In this document: positions 54,700 through 63,431 of the stretch, one piece after another
How positions within the stretch are numbered: the stretch's first letter is position 1
Layout: every line of letters starts with the position of its first letter
NCBI RefSeq assembly: GCF_031583065.1
Contig: NZ_CP134053.1
Span: 310,001-374,000 of the forward strand
DNA: 64,000 nt
DNA from: Streptomyces sp. CGMCC 4.7035
Lineage (GTDB): Bacteria > Actinomycetota > Actinomycetes > Streptomycetales > Streptomycetaceae
Direction of reading: 5' to 3'
Program-made: the position numbers and the translations under genes
Notes under the pieces: model-generated
The model's input: the letters and a program-made list of their open reading frames with translations, nothing else
Told to the model about the DNA's origin: nothing
Database searches by the model: none

Positions 54700-57118
54700 G
54701 CAATCGCACGGCTCCTCTCTTGTGCAGCGGATCGTTGCCGTTGCCGCACTTGGGGGACTGGATGCAGGACGGGCAGCCCGCCTCGCACTCGCAGGAGGCG
54801 ATGGCCTGGCGGGTGGCGGTCAGCCAGGCGCGGGCCGTGTGGAAGGCGCGCTCCGCGAAGCCCGCGCCGCCGGGATGGCCGTCGTACACGAAGACCGTGG
54901 GGAGGAGGGTGTCCGGGTGGAGCGGGATGGAGACGCCGCCGATGTCCCAGCGGTCGCATGTGGCGAAGAGGGGGAGCATACCGATCGAGGCGTGTTCGGC
55001 GGCGTGCAGGGCGCCGCCGAGGATCTCCGGGTTGATCCGGGCTTGATCCAGCTGCTCCTCGGTGACCGTCCACCACACGGCACGGGTGCGCAGCGTACGA
55101 GGAGGGAGGTCGAGTTTCGTCTCGCCCAGCACTTCACCGGTGATGAGGCGTCGACGCAGAAAGGAGACGACCTGGTTGGTGACCTCGACGGAGCCGTAAC
55201 ACAGCCGACCCTCGCCCCAGGGGACTTCGATGTCCGTTTCCAGGACGGAGATGGAGGTCGTGTCGCGGGCGACCGTCGAATACGGGGGGTTGGCCTCCTC
55301 GACCAGGGCGACGGAGTCCTCCAGGTCGAGCGACCGCACCAGATAGGTACGGCCCTGGTGCAGATGGACCGCGCCCTCGTGCACCGTCGTGTGCGCGGCG
55401 CCCGCGTCGACCGTGCCGAGCAGCCGCCCGGTGCCGGCCTCGACGACCTGGACGGGGCGCCCGCCCTCCCCGCGGATGTCCGCGAGGTCGGCGGCCCGCT
55501 CCCGGCGCGTCCAGTGCCAGGCCTTAGTCCGGCGACGCAGCAGCTTCGCGGCCTCCAGCTGCGGCAGCAGCTCCGCACAGGCCGGTCCGAACAGCTCCAG
55601 GTCCTCGTCCGTGAGCGGAAGTTCCGCCGCCGCGGCACACAGGTGGGGGGCCAGGACGTACGGGTTGTCGGGGTCGAGGACCGTGGACTCCACCGGCTGT
55701 TCGAAGAGGGCCTCGGGATGGTGGACGAGGAACGTGTCGAGCGGGTCGTCGCGGGCGACCAGGACCGCCAGGGCGCCCTGCCCGGCGCGGCCGGCGCGGC
55801 CCGCCTGCTGCCACAGCGACGCCCTCGTCCCCGGGTAGCCGGCGATGAGGACGGCGTCCAGGCCCGACACGTCGACGCCGAGTTCGAGGGCGGTGGTGGC
55901 GGCGAGGCCGAGGAGTTCGCCGGAGTGGAGGGCACGTTCGAGGGCGCGGCGCTCCTCGGGGAGGTAGCCGCCGCGGTAGGCGGCCACGCGCCGGGCCAGT
56001 GAGCGGTCGACCTCGGCGAGGCGCTCCTGGGCGATCACCGAGATCAGCTCGGCGCCGCGGCGGGAGCGGACGAAGGCGACCGAGCGCACGCCCTGCACGG
56101 TCAGGTCGGTCAGCAGGTCGGCGGTCTCGGCGGTGGCCGTACGCCGGACGGGCGCGCCCTTCTCGCCATGTAGCTCGGTGAGCGGGGGCTCCCAGAGGGC
56201 GAAGACCAGCTCGCCGCGTGGTGAGGCGTCGTCCGCGACCTCGACGACCGGGAGGCCGGTGAGGCGCCGGGCGGCCACCGACGGCTCGGCGGCGGTCGCG
56301 GAGGCCAGCAGGAAGACGGGTGAGGCGCCGTAGCGGGCGCACAGGCGGCGCAGACGGCGCAGGACCTGGGCGACGTGGGAGCCGAAGACGCCGCGGTAGG
56401 TGTGGCACTCGTCGATGACGACGTACTTCAGGGCACGCAGGAAGGAGGACCAGCGTGGATGTGAGGGCAATATGCCGCGGTGCAGCATGTCGGGGTTGGT
56501 GAGGACGTAGTTGGCGTACTGGCGCACCCATTCGCGTTCCTCGGGCGGCGTGTCGCCGTCGTACACCGCGGCGCGGATCGCCGTGCCCAGAGGCTGTGAA
56601 AGTTCCTTCACGGAGCGGCACTGATCCGCCGCGAGGGCCTTCGTCGGGGCGAGGTACAGGGCGGTCGCGCCGCGCCCGTTCGGGGCCTCTGCTCCATCCA
56701 GCAGACGCGAAAGCACCGGAACGAGGTATGCGAGCGACTTGCCCGACGCGGTGCCGGTGGCGACGACCACGGAGTCGCCGTCCAGGGCGTGCTCGGCGGC
56801 GCGTGCCTGGTGGGCCCAGGGGCGCTCGATGCCGGCCGTCTGCACGGCTGTGACGATCTCGGAGCGGATCCGGTCCGGCCAGACGGCATGGCGACCCTCG
56901 CGCGGGGGCAAGTGCTCCGTATGAGTGATGCGCGCAGCCCGGCTCGGCCCCGAGGCGAGCCGGTCCAGGACCGTGCCCGGTGCAAGGCGGGATGCGGGGT
57001 CCGTCGAGGGTCGATCGGATCGGTGATTCTTGGCCATCGGCACCGAGTGTGTCACTGGCGTGACGGACAATGGGCCCAAGGCGTCGTGCACGCCTGCCGG
57101 TAAGTGATTGAATGCCAT
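54620..57118 (-). CDS. DEAD/DEAH helicase with C-terminal DUF1998 (MrfA-like)
   Basis: 832 residues. Walker A ATGTASGKS (120-128), DECH box (236-239), QQAGRAGRAG motif VI. The C-terminal DUF1998 domain carries clustered cysteines at 776, 778, 782, 785 and 791 (SCECEAGCPSC, PKCGNGN). MrfA-type helicases act in repair of mitomycin-type DNA damage with Zn at the cysteines. Start: ATG at 57118. Convergent with the tad operon. Confidence 0.94.
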   Translation of the reverse strand: MAFNHLPAGVHDALGPLSVTPVTHSVPMAKNHRSDRPSTDPASRLAPGTVLDRLASGPSRAARITHTEHLPPREGRHAVWPDRIRSEIVTAVQTAGIERPWAHQARAAEHALDGDSVVVATGTASGKSLAYLVPVLSRLLDGAEAPNGRGATALYLAPTKALAADQCRSVKELSQPLGTAIRAAVYDGDTPPEEREWVRQYANYVLTNPDMLHRGILPSHPRWSSFLRALKYVVIDECHTYRGVFGSHVAQVLRRLRRLCARYGASPVFLLASATAAEPSVAARRLTGLPVVEVADDASPRGELVFALWEPPLTELHGEKGAPVRRTATAETADLLTDLTVQGVRSVAFVRSRRGAELISVIAQERLAEVDRSLARRVAAYRGGYLPEERRALERALHSGELLGLAATTALELGVDVSGLDAVLIAGYPGTRASLWQQAGRAGRAGQGALAVLVARDDPLDTFLVHHPEALFEQPVESTVLDPDNPYVLAPHLCAAAAELPLTDEDLELFGPACAELLPQLEAAKLLRRRTKAWHWTRRERAADLADIRGEGGRPVQVVEAGTGRLLGTVDAGAAHTTVHEGAVHLHQGRTYLVRSLDLEDSVALVEEANPPYSTVARDTTSISVLETDIEVPWGEGRLCYGSVEVTNQVVSFLRRRLITGEVLGETKLDLPPRTLRTRAVWWTVTEEQLDQARINPEILGGALHAAEHASIGMLPLFATCDRWDIGGVSIPLHPDTLLPTVFVYDGHPGGAGFAERAFHTARAWLTATRQAIASCECEAGCPSCIQSPKCGNGNDPLHKRGAVRLLTVLLRGAPEEKESAAPSPPPGPPSP

Positions 57119-57198
57119 CGCGGCTGGCGAACCGTCCCGGGGGCTCTGCCGAGGTGTCCCGAGGGGCGACCGCTCGATAGCAAGGTGCTGGAGGATCC

Positions 57199-57540
57199 GT
57201 GGACCTGTCCCTGTCGACCCGTACCGTCGGCGATCGTACGGTCGTCGAGGTCGGTGGCGAAATCGACGTATATACCGCGCCCAAGCTGCGCGAGCAGCTG
57301 GTCGAGCTGGTGAACGACGGGAATTTCCACCTCGTCGTCGACATGGAGGGCGTCGACTTCCTCGACTCCACCGGGCTCGGCGTGCTGGTGGGCGGCTTGA
57401 AGCGTGTTCGGGCCCATGAGGGCTCCCTGCGCCTGGTGTGCAACCAGGAGCGCATTCTGAAGATCTTCCGCATCACCGGTCTCACCAAGGTGTTCCCCAT
57501 CCACACCTCGGTCGAGGAAGCGGTGGCGGCCACCGACTGA
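57199..57540 (+). CDS. bldG: Anti-sigma factor antagonist BldG
   Basis: 113 residues from GTG 57199. STAS domain with phosphorylatable Ser57 in [18 protein letters not shown]. Identical in length and key sequence to known BldG, required for aerial hyphae and antibiotic production. It starts a two-gene set with the anti-sigma gene; a terminator follows that. Confidence 0.97.
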   Translation: MDLSLSTRTVGDRTVVEVGGEIDVYTAPKLREQLVELVNDGNFHLVVDMEGVDFLDSTGLGVLVGGLKRVRAHEGSLRLVCNQERILKIFRITGLTKVFPIHTSVEEAVAATD

Positions 57541-57641
57541 CCCCGTTCTCGGGCCGTAGTGCCCGGACGGCAGAAGTAAGAGGGGGGACCGGGCCTCGGC
57601 CCGGCCCCCTGACCGCACGCCCGAAGTTCCGAGGGGGATGC

Positions 57642-58079
57642 ATGGCCACCGTTGAACTCCGCTTCAGCGCGCTGCCCGAGCACGTCAGGACCGCCCGACT
57701 GGTGGCGGCAGCGGTGGCGCGCAGGGCCGGAGTGGAGGAGGCCGTACTCGACGAGGTCAGGCTCGCCGTCGGTGAGGCCTGCACCCGTGCCGTCGGACTG
57801 CACCAGAGCAACGGCATCTCGGCGCCGGTGCGGGTGCTGCTGACCGAGGAGGAGAAGCAGTTCTCCATCGAGGTCGGCGACGAGGCGCCGCACGCGGTGC
57901 CCGGTGAGGCGCCGGGTGCAACAGGCGCCGACGACTCGGACGCGGAGACCGAAGAGGACGAGATGGGCCTCGCGGTCATCAGCGGCCTCGTGGACGATGT
58001 CGAGGTCTCCGCCGGGCAGAACGGCGGACTGATCAGGATGAGCTGGCCGACCACGCCGCCCGCCACGCTCACCGCCTGA
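57642..58079 (+). CDS. Anti-sigma factor/HATPase-like partner of BldG
   Basis: 145 residues from ATG 57642, preceded by GAGGGGG. It resembles RsbW-type kinases (VLDEVRLAVGEACTRAVGLH). But the Mg-binding Asn of the N-box is Arg (TRA), and the DxG of the G1 region is changed (VGDEAPH). The C-terminal MGLAVISGLVDDVEV is kept. It might bind BldG without kinase activity. Confidence 0.9.
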   Translation: MATVELRFSALPEHVRTARLVAAAVARRAGVEEAVLDEVRLAVGEACTRAVGLHQSNGISAPVRVLLTEEEKQFSIEVGDEAPHAVPGEAPGATGADDSDAETEEDEMGLAVISGLVDDVEVSAGQNGGLIRMSWPTTPPATLTA

Positions 58080-58123
58080 CCGCCTCGTAAACCACTCTCT
58101 CCTCGTACTTTCGTACTGCTTTC

Positions 58124-58157
58124 GAAGGGCCCTGTCCTGTACAGGGCCCTTCTTTTT
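58124..58157 (+). terminator. Terminator of the bldG operon
   Basis: gaagggccctgt / acagggcccttc with a 5-base loop and a run of five T. A classical rho-independent terminator. Confidence 0.95.
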
Positions 58158-58396
58158 GTACATCGCCACTGGCAATTAGTGAATTGCTTCACGATCAATC
58201 GCGCGATAATTTGATCAAGAACTCATCCAGTCAATGGTTTTGGGGCATTACCTCTTTCGGGTTCTGTGGCTCGCGTGCGATCTTTGCTGAAGAGCGAGTG
58301 AAGGCTAATTCCGTTTACCGCCCACTGTTTTGATCAGGTTCCGCTACCTACAATCCGTCCACATCTTGAGCTCAGCCCAAACGTCAAGGAGGACGA
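58158..58396 (+). promoter_or_regulatory. AT-rich upstream region of hppA
   Basis: About 240 bases of comparatively low GC (ataatttgatcaagaactca and similar). It likely holds the hppA promoter. The ribosome site aaggagg is just before the ATG. Confidence 0.6.
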
Positions 58397-60799
58397 ATGG
58401 CGGGGCTTTCTACCCCTCAACAGTTTGATCACCCCACATCCCTCGCAGCCGCAGTACTGACCGACAGCAACCGTCTGATCATCATGGTCATCGGTGCCGT
58501 CGCCCTGGCGGCCCTTGTGGTCGCCGGGATTCTGGTACGACAAGTACTCGCGGCCGGCGAGGGAACCGACAGCATGAAGAAGATCGCGGCAGCGGTCCAG
58601 GAAGGCGCGAACGCCTATCTGGCCCGGCAGCTGCGCACGCTCGGCGTATTCGCCGTGATCGTTTTCTTCCTGCTCATGCTGCTGCCCGCGGACGACTGGA
58701 ATCAGCGCGCCGGACGGTCGGTGTTCTTCCTGATCGGTGCGGCGTTCTCGGCGGCCACCGGGTATATCGGCATGTGGCTGGCCGTGCGGAGCAATGTGCG
58801 GGTTGCCGCGGCGGCGCGCGAGGCGACGCCCGCGCCGGGTGAGCCGGAAAAGGACCTCACCGCCGTCTCGCACAAGGCCATGAAGATCGCTTTCCGCACG
58901 GGCGGCGTCGTCGGCATGTTCACGGTGGGGCTCGGTCTGCTGGGCGCCTCCTGTGTGGTGCTGGTGTACGCGGCGAACGCGCCGAAGGTCCTGGAGGGCT
59001 TCGGCCTGGGCGCGGCGCTCATCGCCATGTTCATGCGTGTCGGAGGCGGCATCTTCACCAAGGCCGCCGACGTCGGCGCCGACCTGGTCGGCAAGGTCGA
59101 GCAGGGCATTCCGGAGGACGATCCGCGCAATGCCGCGACCATCGCCGACAACGTGGGCGACAACGTCGGCGACTGTGCGGGCATGGCGGCCGACCTCTTC
59201 GAGTCGTACGCCGTGACGCTCGTCGCCGCGCTGATCCTCGGCAAGGCGGCGTTCGGCGACTCAGGTCTGGCGTTCCCGCTGATCGTGCCCGCGATCGGGG
59301 TCGTCACCGCGATGATCGGCATCTTCGCGGTGGCCCCGCGCCGTGCCGACCGCAGCGGTATGTCCGCGATCAACCGGGGCTTCTTCATCTCCGCGGTGAT
59401 CTCGCTGGCGCTGGTCGCCGCTGCCGTCTTCAGCTACCTGCCGTCGTCGTACGCCGACCTCAAGGGCGTCTCCGACGTGGCGATCGGGGCCAAGGACGGC
59501 GATCCGCGGATCCTGGCGCTCGTCGCCGTGGCCATCGGCATCGTGCTCGCCGCACTGATCCAGCAACTGACCGGCTACTTCACCGAGACCAGCCGCCGTC
59601 CGGTGCGGGACATCGGCAAGACCTCGCTGACCGGCCCGGCCACCGTGGTCCTCGCCGGTATCTCCGTCGGCCTCGAATCCGCCGTCTACACCGCGCTGCT
59701 GATCGGGCTCGGTGTGTACGGCGCGTTCCTGCTCGGCGGTTCGTCGATCATGCTCGCGCTGTTCGCGGTGGCGCTGGCCGGCACCGGCCTGCTCACCACG
59801 GTCGGCGTGATCGTCGCCATGGACACCTTCGGTCCGGTCTCCGACAACGCCCAGGGCATCGCCGAGATGTCCGGCGACGTCACGGGCTCGGGCGCGCAGG
59901 TGCTCACCGACCTGGACGCCGTGGGCAACACCACCAAGGCGATCACCAAGGGCATCGCCATCGCCACGGCCGTCCTCGCCGCGTCGGCGCTTTTCGGCTC
60001 GTATCGCGACGCGATCACCACGGCCGCGCAGGACGTGGGCGAGAAGGTCGGCGACGGTGGACCGATGAGCCTGGTCATGGACATCTCGCAGCCCAACAAC
60101 CTGGTCGGCCTCATCGTGGGCGCGGCGGTCGTCTTCCTCTTCTCGGGGCTGGCGATCAACGCGGTGTCGCGGTCGGCGGGCGCGGTGGTCTTCGAGGTGC
60201 GGCGGCAGTTCCGTGAGAAGCCCGGAATCATGAACTACACGGAGAAGCCGGAGTACGGCAGGGTCGTCGACATCTGCACCAAGGACGCCCTCAGGGAGTT
60301 GGCCACACCCGGTCTGCTCGCCGTCATGGCGCCGATCGCCCTCGGGTTCACCCTTGGCGTCGGCGCGCTCGGCGCGTACCTCGCGGGTGCGATCGGCACC
60401 GGCACGCTGATGGCGGTCTTCCTCGCCAACTCCGGCGGCGCCTGGGACAACGCCAAGAAGCTCGTCGAGGACGGCCACCACGGCGGCAAGGGCAGTGAGG
60501 CGCACGCCGCGACGGTGATCGGCGACACGGTCGGCGACCCCTTCAAGGACACCGCGGGACCGGCGATCAACCCGCTGCTGAAGGTGATGAACCTGGTCTC
60601 CCTGCTCATCGCACCCGCGGTCGTCAAGTTCTCGTACGGCAGCGACAAGAGTCTCGTCGTACGGATCCTGATCGCCGCGCTCTCGATCCTCGTGATCGTG
60701 GTCGCGGTGTACGTCTCCAAGCGGCGCGGGATCGCCGTCGGTGACGACGGCAACGCCGAGAGGGTGTCCAAGCCGGCCGATCCGGCGGTGGTGTCGTAG
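58397..60799 (+). CDS. hppA: Membrane proton-translocating pyrophosphatase
   Basis: 800 residues, about 16 membrane helices. Pyrophosphate site: DVGADLVGKVE (225-235), then DNVGDNVGDCAGMAADLFE, and GDTVGDPFKDTAGPAINPL. Lys514 (GNTTKAITKG) marks the potassium-independent, proton-pumping class. It conserves energy from pyrophosphate. Perfect terminator downstream. Confidence 0.97.
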   Translation: MAGLSTPQQFDHPTSLAAAVLTDSNRLIIMVIGAVALAALVVAGILVRQVLAAGEGTDSMKKIAAAVQEGANAYLARQLRTLGVFAVIVFFLLMLLPADDWNQRAGRSVFFLIGAAFSAATGYIGMWLAVRSNVRVAAAAREATPAPGEPEKDLTAVSHKAMKIAFRTGGVVGMFTVGLGLLGASCVVLVYAANAPKVLEGFGLGAALIAMFMRVGGGIFTKAADVGADLVGKVEQGIPEDDPRNAATIADNVGDNVGDCAGMAADLFESYAVTLVAALILGKAAFGDSGLAFPLIVPAIGVVTAMIGIFAVAPRRADRSGMSAINRGFFISAVISLALVAAAVFSYLPSSYADLKGVSDVAIGAKDGDPRILALVAVAIGIVLAALIQQLTGYFTETSRRPVRDIGKTSLTGPATVVLAGISVGLESAVYTALLIGLGVYGAFLLGGSSIMLALFAVALAGTGLLTTVGVIVAMDTFGPVSDNAQGIAEMSGDVTGSGAQVLTDLDAVGNTTKAITKGIAIATAVLAASALFGSYRDAITTAAQDVGEKVGDGGPMSLVMDISQPNNLVGLIVGAAVVFLFSGLAINAVSRSAGAVVFEVRRQFREKPGIMNYTEKPEYGRVVDICTKDALRELATPGLLAVMAPIALGFTLGVGALGAYLAGAIGTGTLMAVFLANSGGAWDNAKKLVEDGHHGGKGSEAHAATVIGDTVGDPFKDTAGPAINPLLKVMNLVSLLIAPAVVKFSYGSDKSLVVRILIAALSILVIVVAVYVSKRRGIAVGDDGNAERVSKPADPAVVS

Positions 60800-60846
60800 C
60801 CGGTTCCACGGCACCCGCTCTTCCGCCTGGTCAGGTACAGGCCAAC

Positions 60847-60888
60847 GGGCGGGCGCACGGCGCTCATCGATGCGTCGTGCGCCCGCCC
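60847..60888 (+). terminator. Terminator of hppA
   Basis: gggcgggcgcacg / cgtgcgcccgccc with a 16-base loop, followed by tgtttgtgtt. Confidence 0.88.
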
Positions 60889-61034
60889 TGTTTGTGTTCG
60901 TGCCGCTCTTCGTGAGCCTTCTCTCGCTTGGGACAAAAGGCTGCAATAGCTGCCATAAGTGATATTGGATACGCGGGTGTCACCCGGTTGGCGTGTATGT
61001 TCCGGGGCCGAGAGCCATGGAAGGGACCAAACCG

Positions 61035-61628
61035 GTGAACAAGAAGCTCGCGGCCGCACTGTCCGGCGGTGCGGTACTGGTACTGGCGCTGTCGGGGTGC
61101 ACGAGCAGCGGCAGCAGCGCAAGCGACGACAAGCTGGCTTCCTGGGCCAAGCAGGTCTGTGACGCGGTGCAGCCGCAGGCACAGAAGATCGCGGGCGCCA
61201 GCACCGCGATCCAGAAGGAGACCTCGGACAACAGCACGCCGGAGCAGGTCCAGAAGACCGACTCCCAGGCCTTCCAGACCATGTCCGACGCCTACAAGGC
61301 GATCGGGGCGGCCGTCAACGCGGCGGGGGCGCCGGGCGTCGACAACGGCGCGACGAAGCAGAAGAACGCGGTCAAGGAGCTCAACGACATCTCCGCCGCG
61401 TACGCCACTCTGCAGAAGCAGGTGGAGGCGCTCAACACGAAGGACCAGGCGAAGTTCGCGGACGGGCTCAAGGGGATCGCGACGCAGCTCGACAAGCTGA
61501 GCACGAGCGGGAACGACGCGCTGAAGGAGCTGGAGGCGGGGGACGTCGGGAAGGCGATGACGCAGCAGGCGAGCTGCAAGTCCACTTCCACTTCCGGTTC
61601 GGCTTCTGCGTCGGCGACGTCCGGCTGA
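61035..61628 (+). CDS. Small lipoprotein
   Basis: 197 residues from GTG 61035 after AAGGGA. Lipobox LALSGC (Cys22), then a helical, Lys/Ala/Gln-rich domain (TPEQVQKTDSQAFQTMSDAY, KNAVKELNDISAAYATLQKQ) and a Ser/Thr tail. No family is recognised. It is presumably attached outside the cell membrane. Confidence 0.85.
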   Translation: MNKKLAAALSGGAVLVLALSGCTSSGSSASDDKLASWAKQVCDAVQPQAQKIAGASTAIQKETSDNSTPEQVQKTDSQAFQTMSDAYKAIGAAVNAAGAPGVDNGATKQKNAVKELNDISAAYATLQKQVEALNTKDQAKFADGLKGIATQLDKLSTSGNDALKELEAGDVGKAMTQQASCKSTSTSGSASASATSG

Positions 61629-61722
61629 GCAGTGCGTTGTGAGGTCCCGGCGCTGGTGGCACCCTCCCGGCGCTGGGCTGAACTTGGCTGGGAGGCACCC
61701 GGCGCTGCAGGCTGTGCCCACC

Positions 61723-61775
61723 TTCCCCCAAGCTCTCGGCTTCACTCGAGCAGGGAGACCCGGAGACCCCCATCG
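61723..61775. repeat. Streptomyces interspersed repeat-like sequence
   Basis: cttcccccaagctctcggct followed by tcactcgagcaggga and acccccatcg. The motif resembles an interspersed palindromic repeat seen in many Streptomyces intergenic regions. It lies just before the methyltransferase start. Confidence 0.6.
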
Positions 61776-61814
61776 CTCAGCGGAACGACTGCCCACAGCG
61801 GTAAAAATAGGGGC

Positions 61815-63335
61815 GTGAGTAACTCCAGCGCAGCCACCCTGCCCTCCACCGACCGCGCCGACGTCACCGCACAGCTGCGGGACGCCCTGCTCGCGGCCTC
61901 CTTCACCGCCGACGGGCTGCTCGAACTGCTCGGAGCGCCCGCGTACGCGGCGCTCGCGCGGAGCGAGACCGTGCCCGCGCTCCGGGCGACGCGCGGGGAC
62001 ACGCCGCTGGAGACGCTCGTACGACTGTTCCTGTTGCAGCAGCCCGTGCCGCACGCGCGCGTGGCGGGTGTGCTGCCGGTCGACGCCTGCACGGACGCCG
62101 GCTGGCTGGTGCCCACCGGCGGGGACGAGGTCGCCGCGACCGTGGACGTCCGGCCGTACGGCGGACCCGGCGGCGAGGACTGGTTCATCGTGTCCGACCT
62201 GGGGTGCGCGGTCGGCGGGGCGGGCGGCATCGGCAGCAAGGACGAGGGCGTTGTGCTCGGGGTCGGCGGTGCCTCCACCACCCTCGCCGGGATCACCGTA
62301 CGGACCCCCGTCGGCTCCGCCCTCGACCTCGGCACCGGTTCCGGGATCCAGGCGCTGCACGTCGCTCAGCACGCCACGCGCGTGACCGCGACCGACGTCA
62401 ACCCCCGTGCCCTGCACATCGCCGCGCTGACTCTGGCGCTGTCCGGCGCACCGGCCGCCGACCTGCGTCAGGGTTCTCTCTTCGAGCCGATCCGGGACGA
62501 CGAGACGTACGACCTGATCGTGTCGAACCCTCCCTTCGTGATCTCTCCGGGCGCGCGGCTCACCTACCGCGACGGCGGCATGAGCGGGGACGATCTGTGC
62601 CGCACGCTCGTTCAGCAGGCGGGACAGCGGCTGAACGAGGGCGGGTTCGCGCAGTTCCTGGCCAACTGGCAGCACGTGGCGGGGGAGGACTGGCAGGACC
62701 GGCTGCGCTCATGGGTGCCGCGCGGCTGTGACGCCTGGATCGTGCAGCGCGAGGTCCAGGACATCACGCAGTACGCCGAGTTGTGGCTGCGGGACGCGGG
62801 CGACCACCGCGATGAGGTGGCCGAGTACCAGGCGCGGTACGACGCGTGGCTCGACGAGTTCGAGGCGCGCAAGGTGAGGGCGGTCGGCTTCGGCTGGATC
62901 GCGCTGCGCAGGACGGACGCCGCCGAGCCGTCGATCACGGTCGAGGAGTGGCCGCATCCGGTCGAACAGCCGCTCGGCGACACCGTGCGCGCGCACTTCG
63001 ACCGCATCGACTATCTGCGGGCGCACGATGATGCGGCCCTGCTCGCCGGACACTTCAAGCTCGCCGCCGAGGTCGTCCAGGAGCAGGTCGGACTGCCCGG
63101 CGCCGAGGACCCGGAGCACGTGGTGCTGCGCCAGAACCGTGGGATGCGCCGCGCCACCAAGGTGGACACGGTCGGCGCGGGCTTCGCCGGCGTGTGCGAC
63201 GGCACGCTGAGCGCGGGGCGGATCCTGGATGCCATTGCTCAACTGGTCGGCGAGGACCCGCTGGTGCTGCGCGACCGGACGCCTGCTCAGATCCGGCTGC
63301 TGGTCGAACAGGGGTTCCTGGAGCCCGCGCGGTGA
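61815..63335 (+). CDS. Class I SAM-dependent methyltransferase
   Basis: 506 residues from GTG 61815. The SAM site (SALDLGTGSGIQALHVAQHA) and NPPF (LIVSNPPFVISPG) are of the N5-glutamine/N6-adenine type. The N-terminal part (DTPLETLVRLFLLQQPVPHA) and a long C-terminal extension are typical of the actinobacterial DUF7059/DUF7782-type family. The substrate is unknown; a nucleic-acid or protein target is possible. Confidence 0.9.
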   Translation: MSNSSAATLPSTDRADVTAQLRDALLAASFTADGLLELLGAPAYAALARSETVPALRATRGDTPLETLVRLFLLQQPVPHARVAGVLPVDACTDAGWLVPTGGDEVAATVDVRPYGGPGGEDWFIVSDLGCAVGGAGGIGSKDEGVVLGVGGASTTLAGITVRTPVGSALDLGTGSGIQALHVAQHATRVTATDVNPRALHIAALTLALSGAPAADLRQGSLFEPIRDDETYDLIVSNPPFVISPGARLTYRDGGMSGDDLCRTLVQQAGQRLNEGGFAQFLANWQHVAGEDWQDRLRSWVPRGCDAWIVQREVQDITQYAELWLRDAGDHRDEVAEYQARYDAWLDEFEARKVRAVGFGWIALRRTDAAEPSITVEEWPHPVEQPLGDTVRAHFDRIDYLRAHDDAALLAGHFKLAAEVVQEQVGLPGAEDPEHVVLRQNRGMRRATKVDTVGAGFAGVCDGTLSAGRILDAIAQLVGEDPLVLRDRTPAQIRLLVEQGFLEPAR

Positions 63336-63394
63336 CGGGGCGCGCGGTGTCGTCCCCGGCGCATTGCTGTTGATGACCCGGCCCTCGCCCTGGT

Positions 63395-63431
63395 CCGGCG
63401 TCTCCCCTGCCATTGGCGGGGGAGACGCCGG
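63395..63431 (+). terminator. Stem-loop after the methyltransferase gene
   Basis: ccggcgtctcccc / ggggagacgccgg, perfect 13-bp stem, 11-base loop. Confidence 0.85.
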
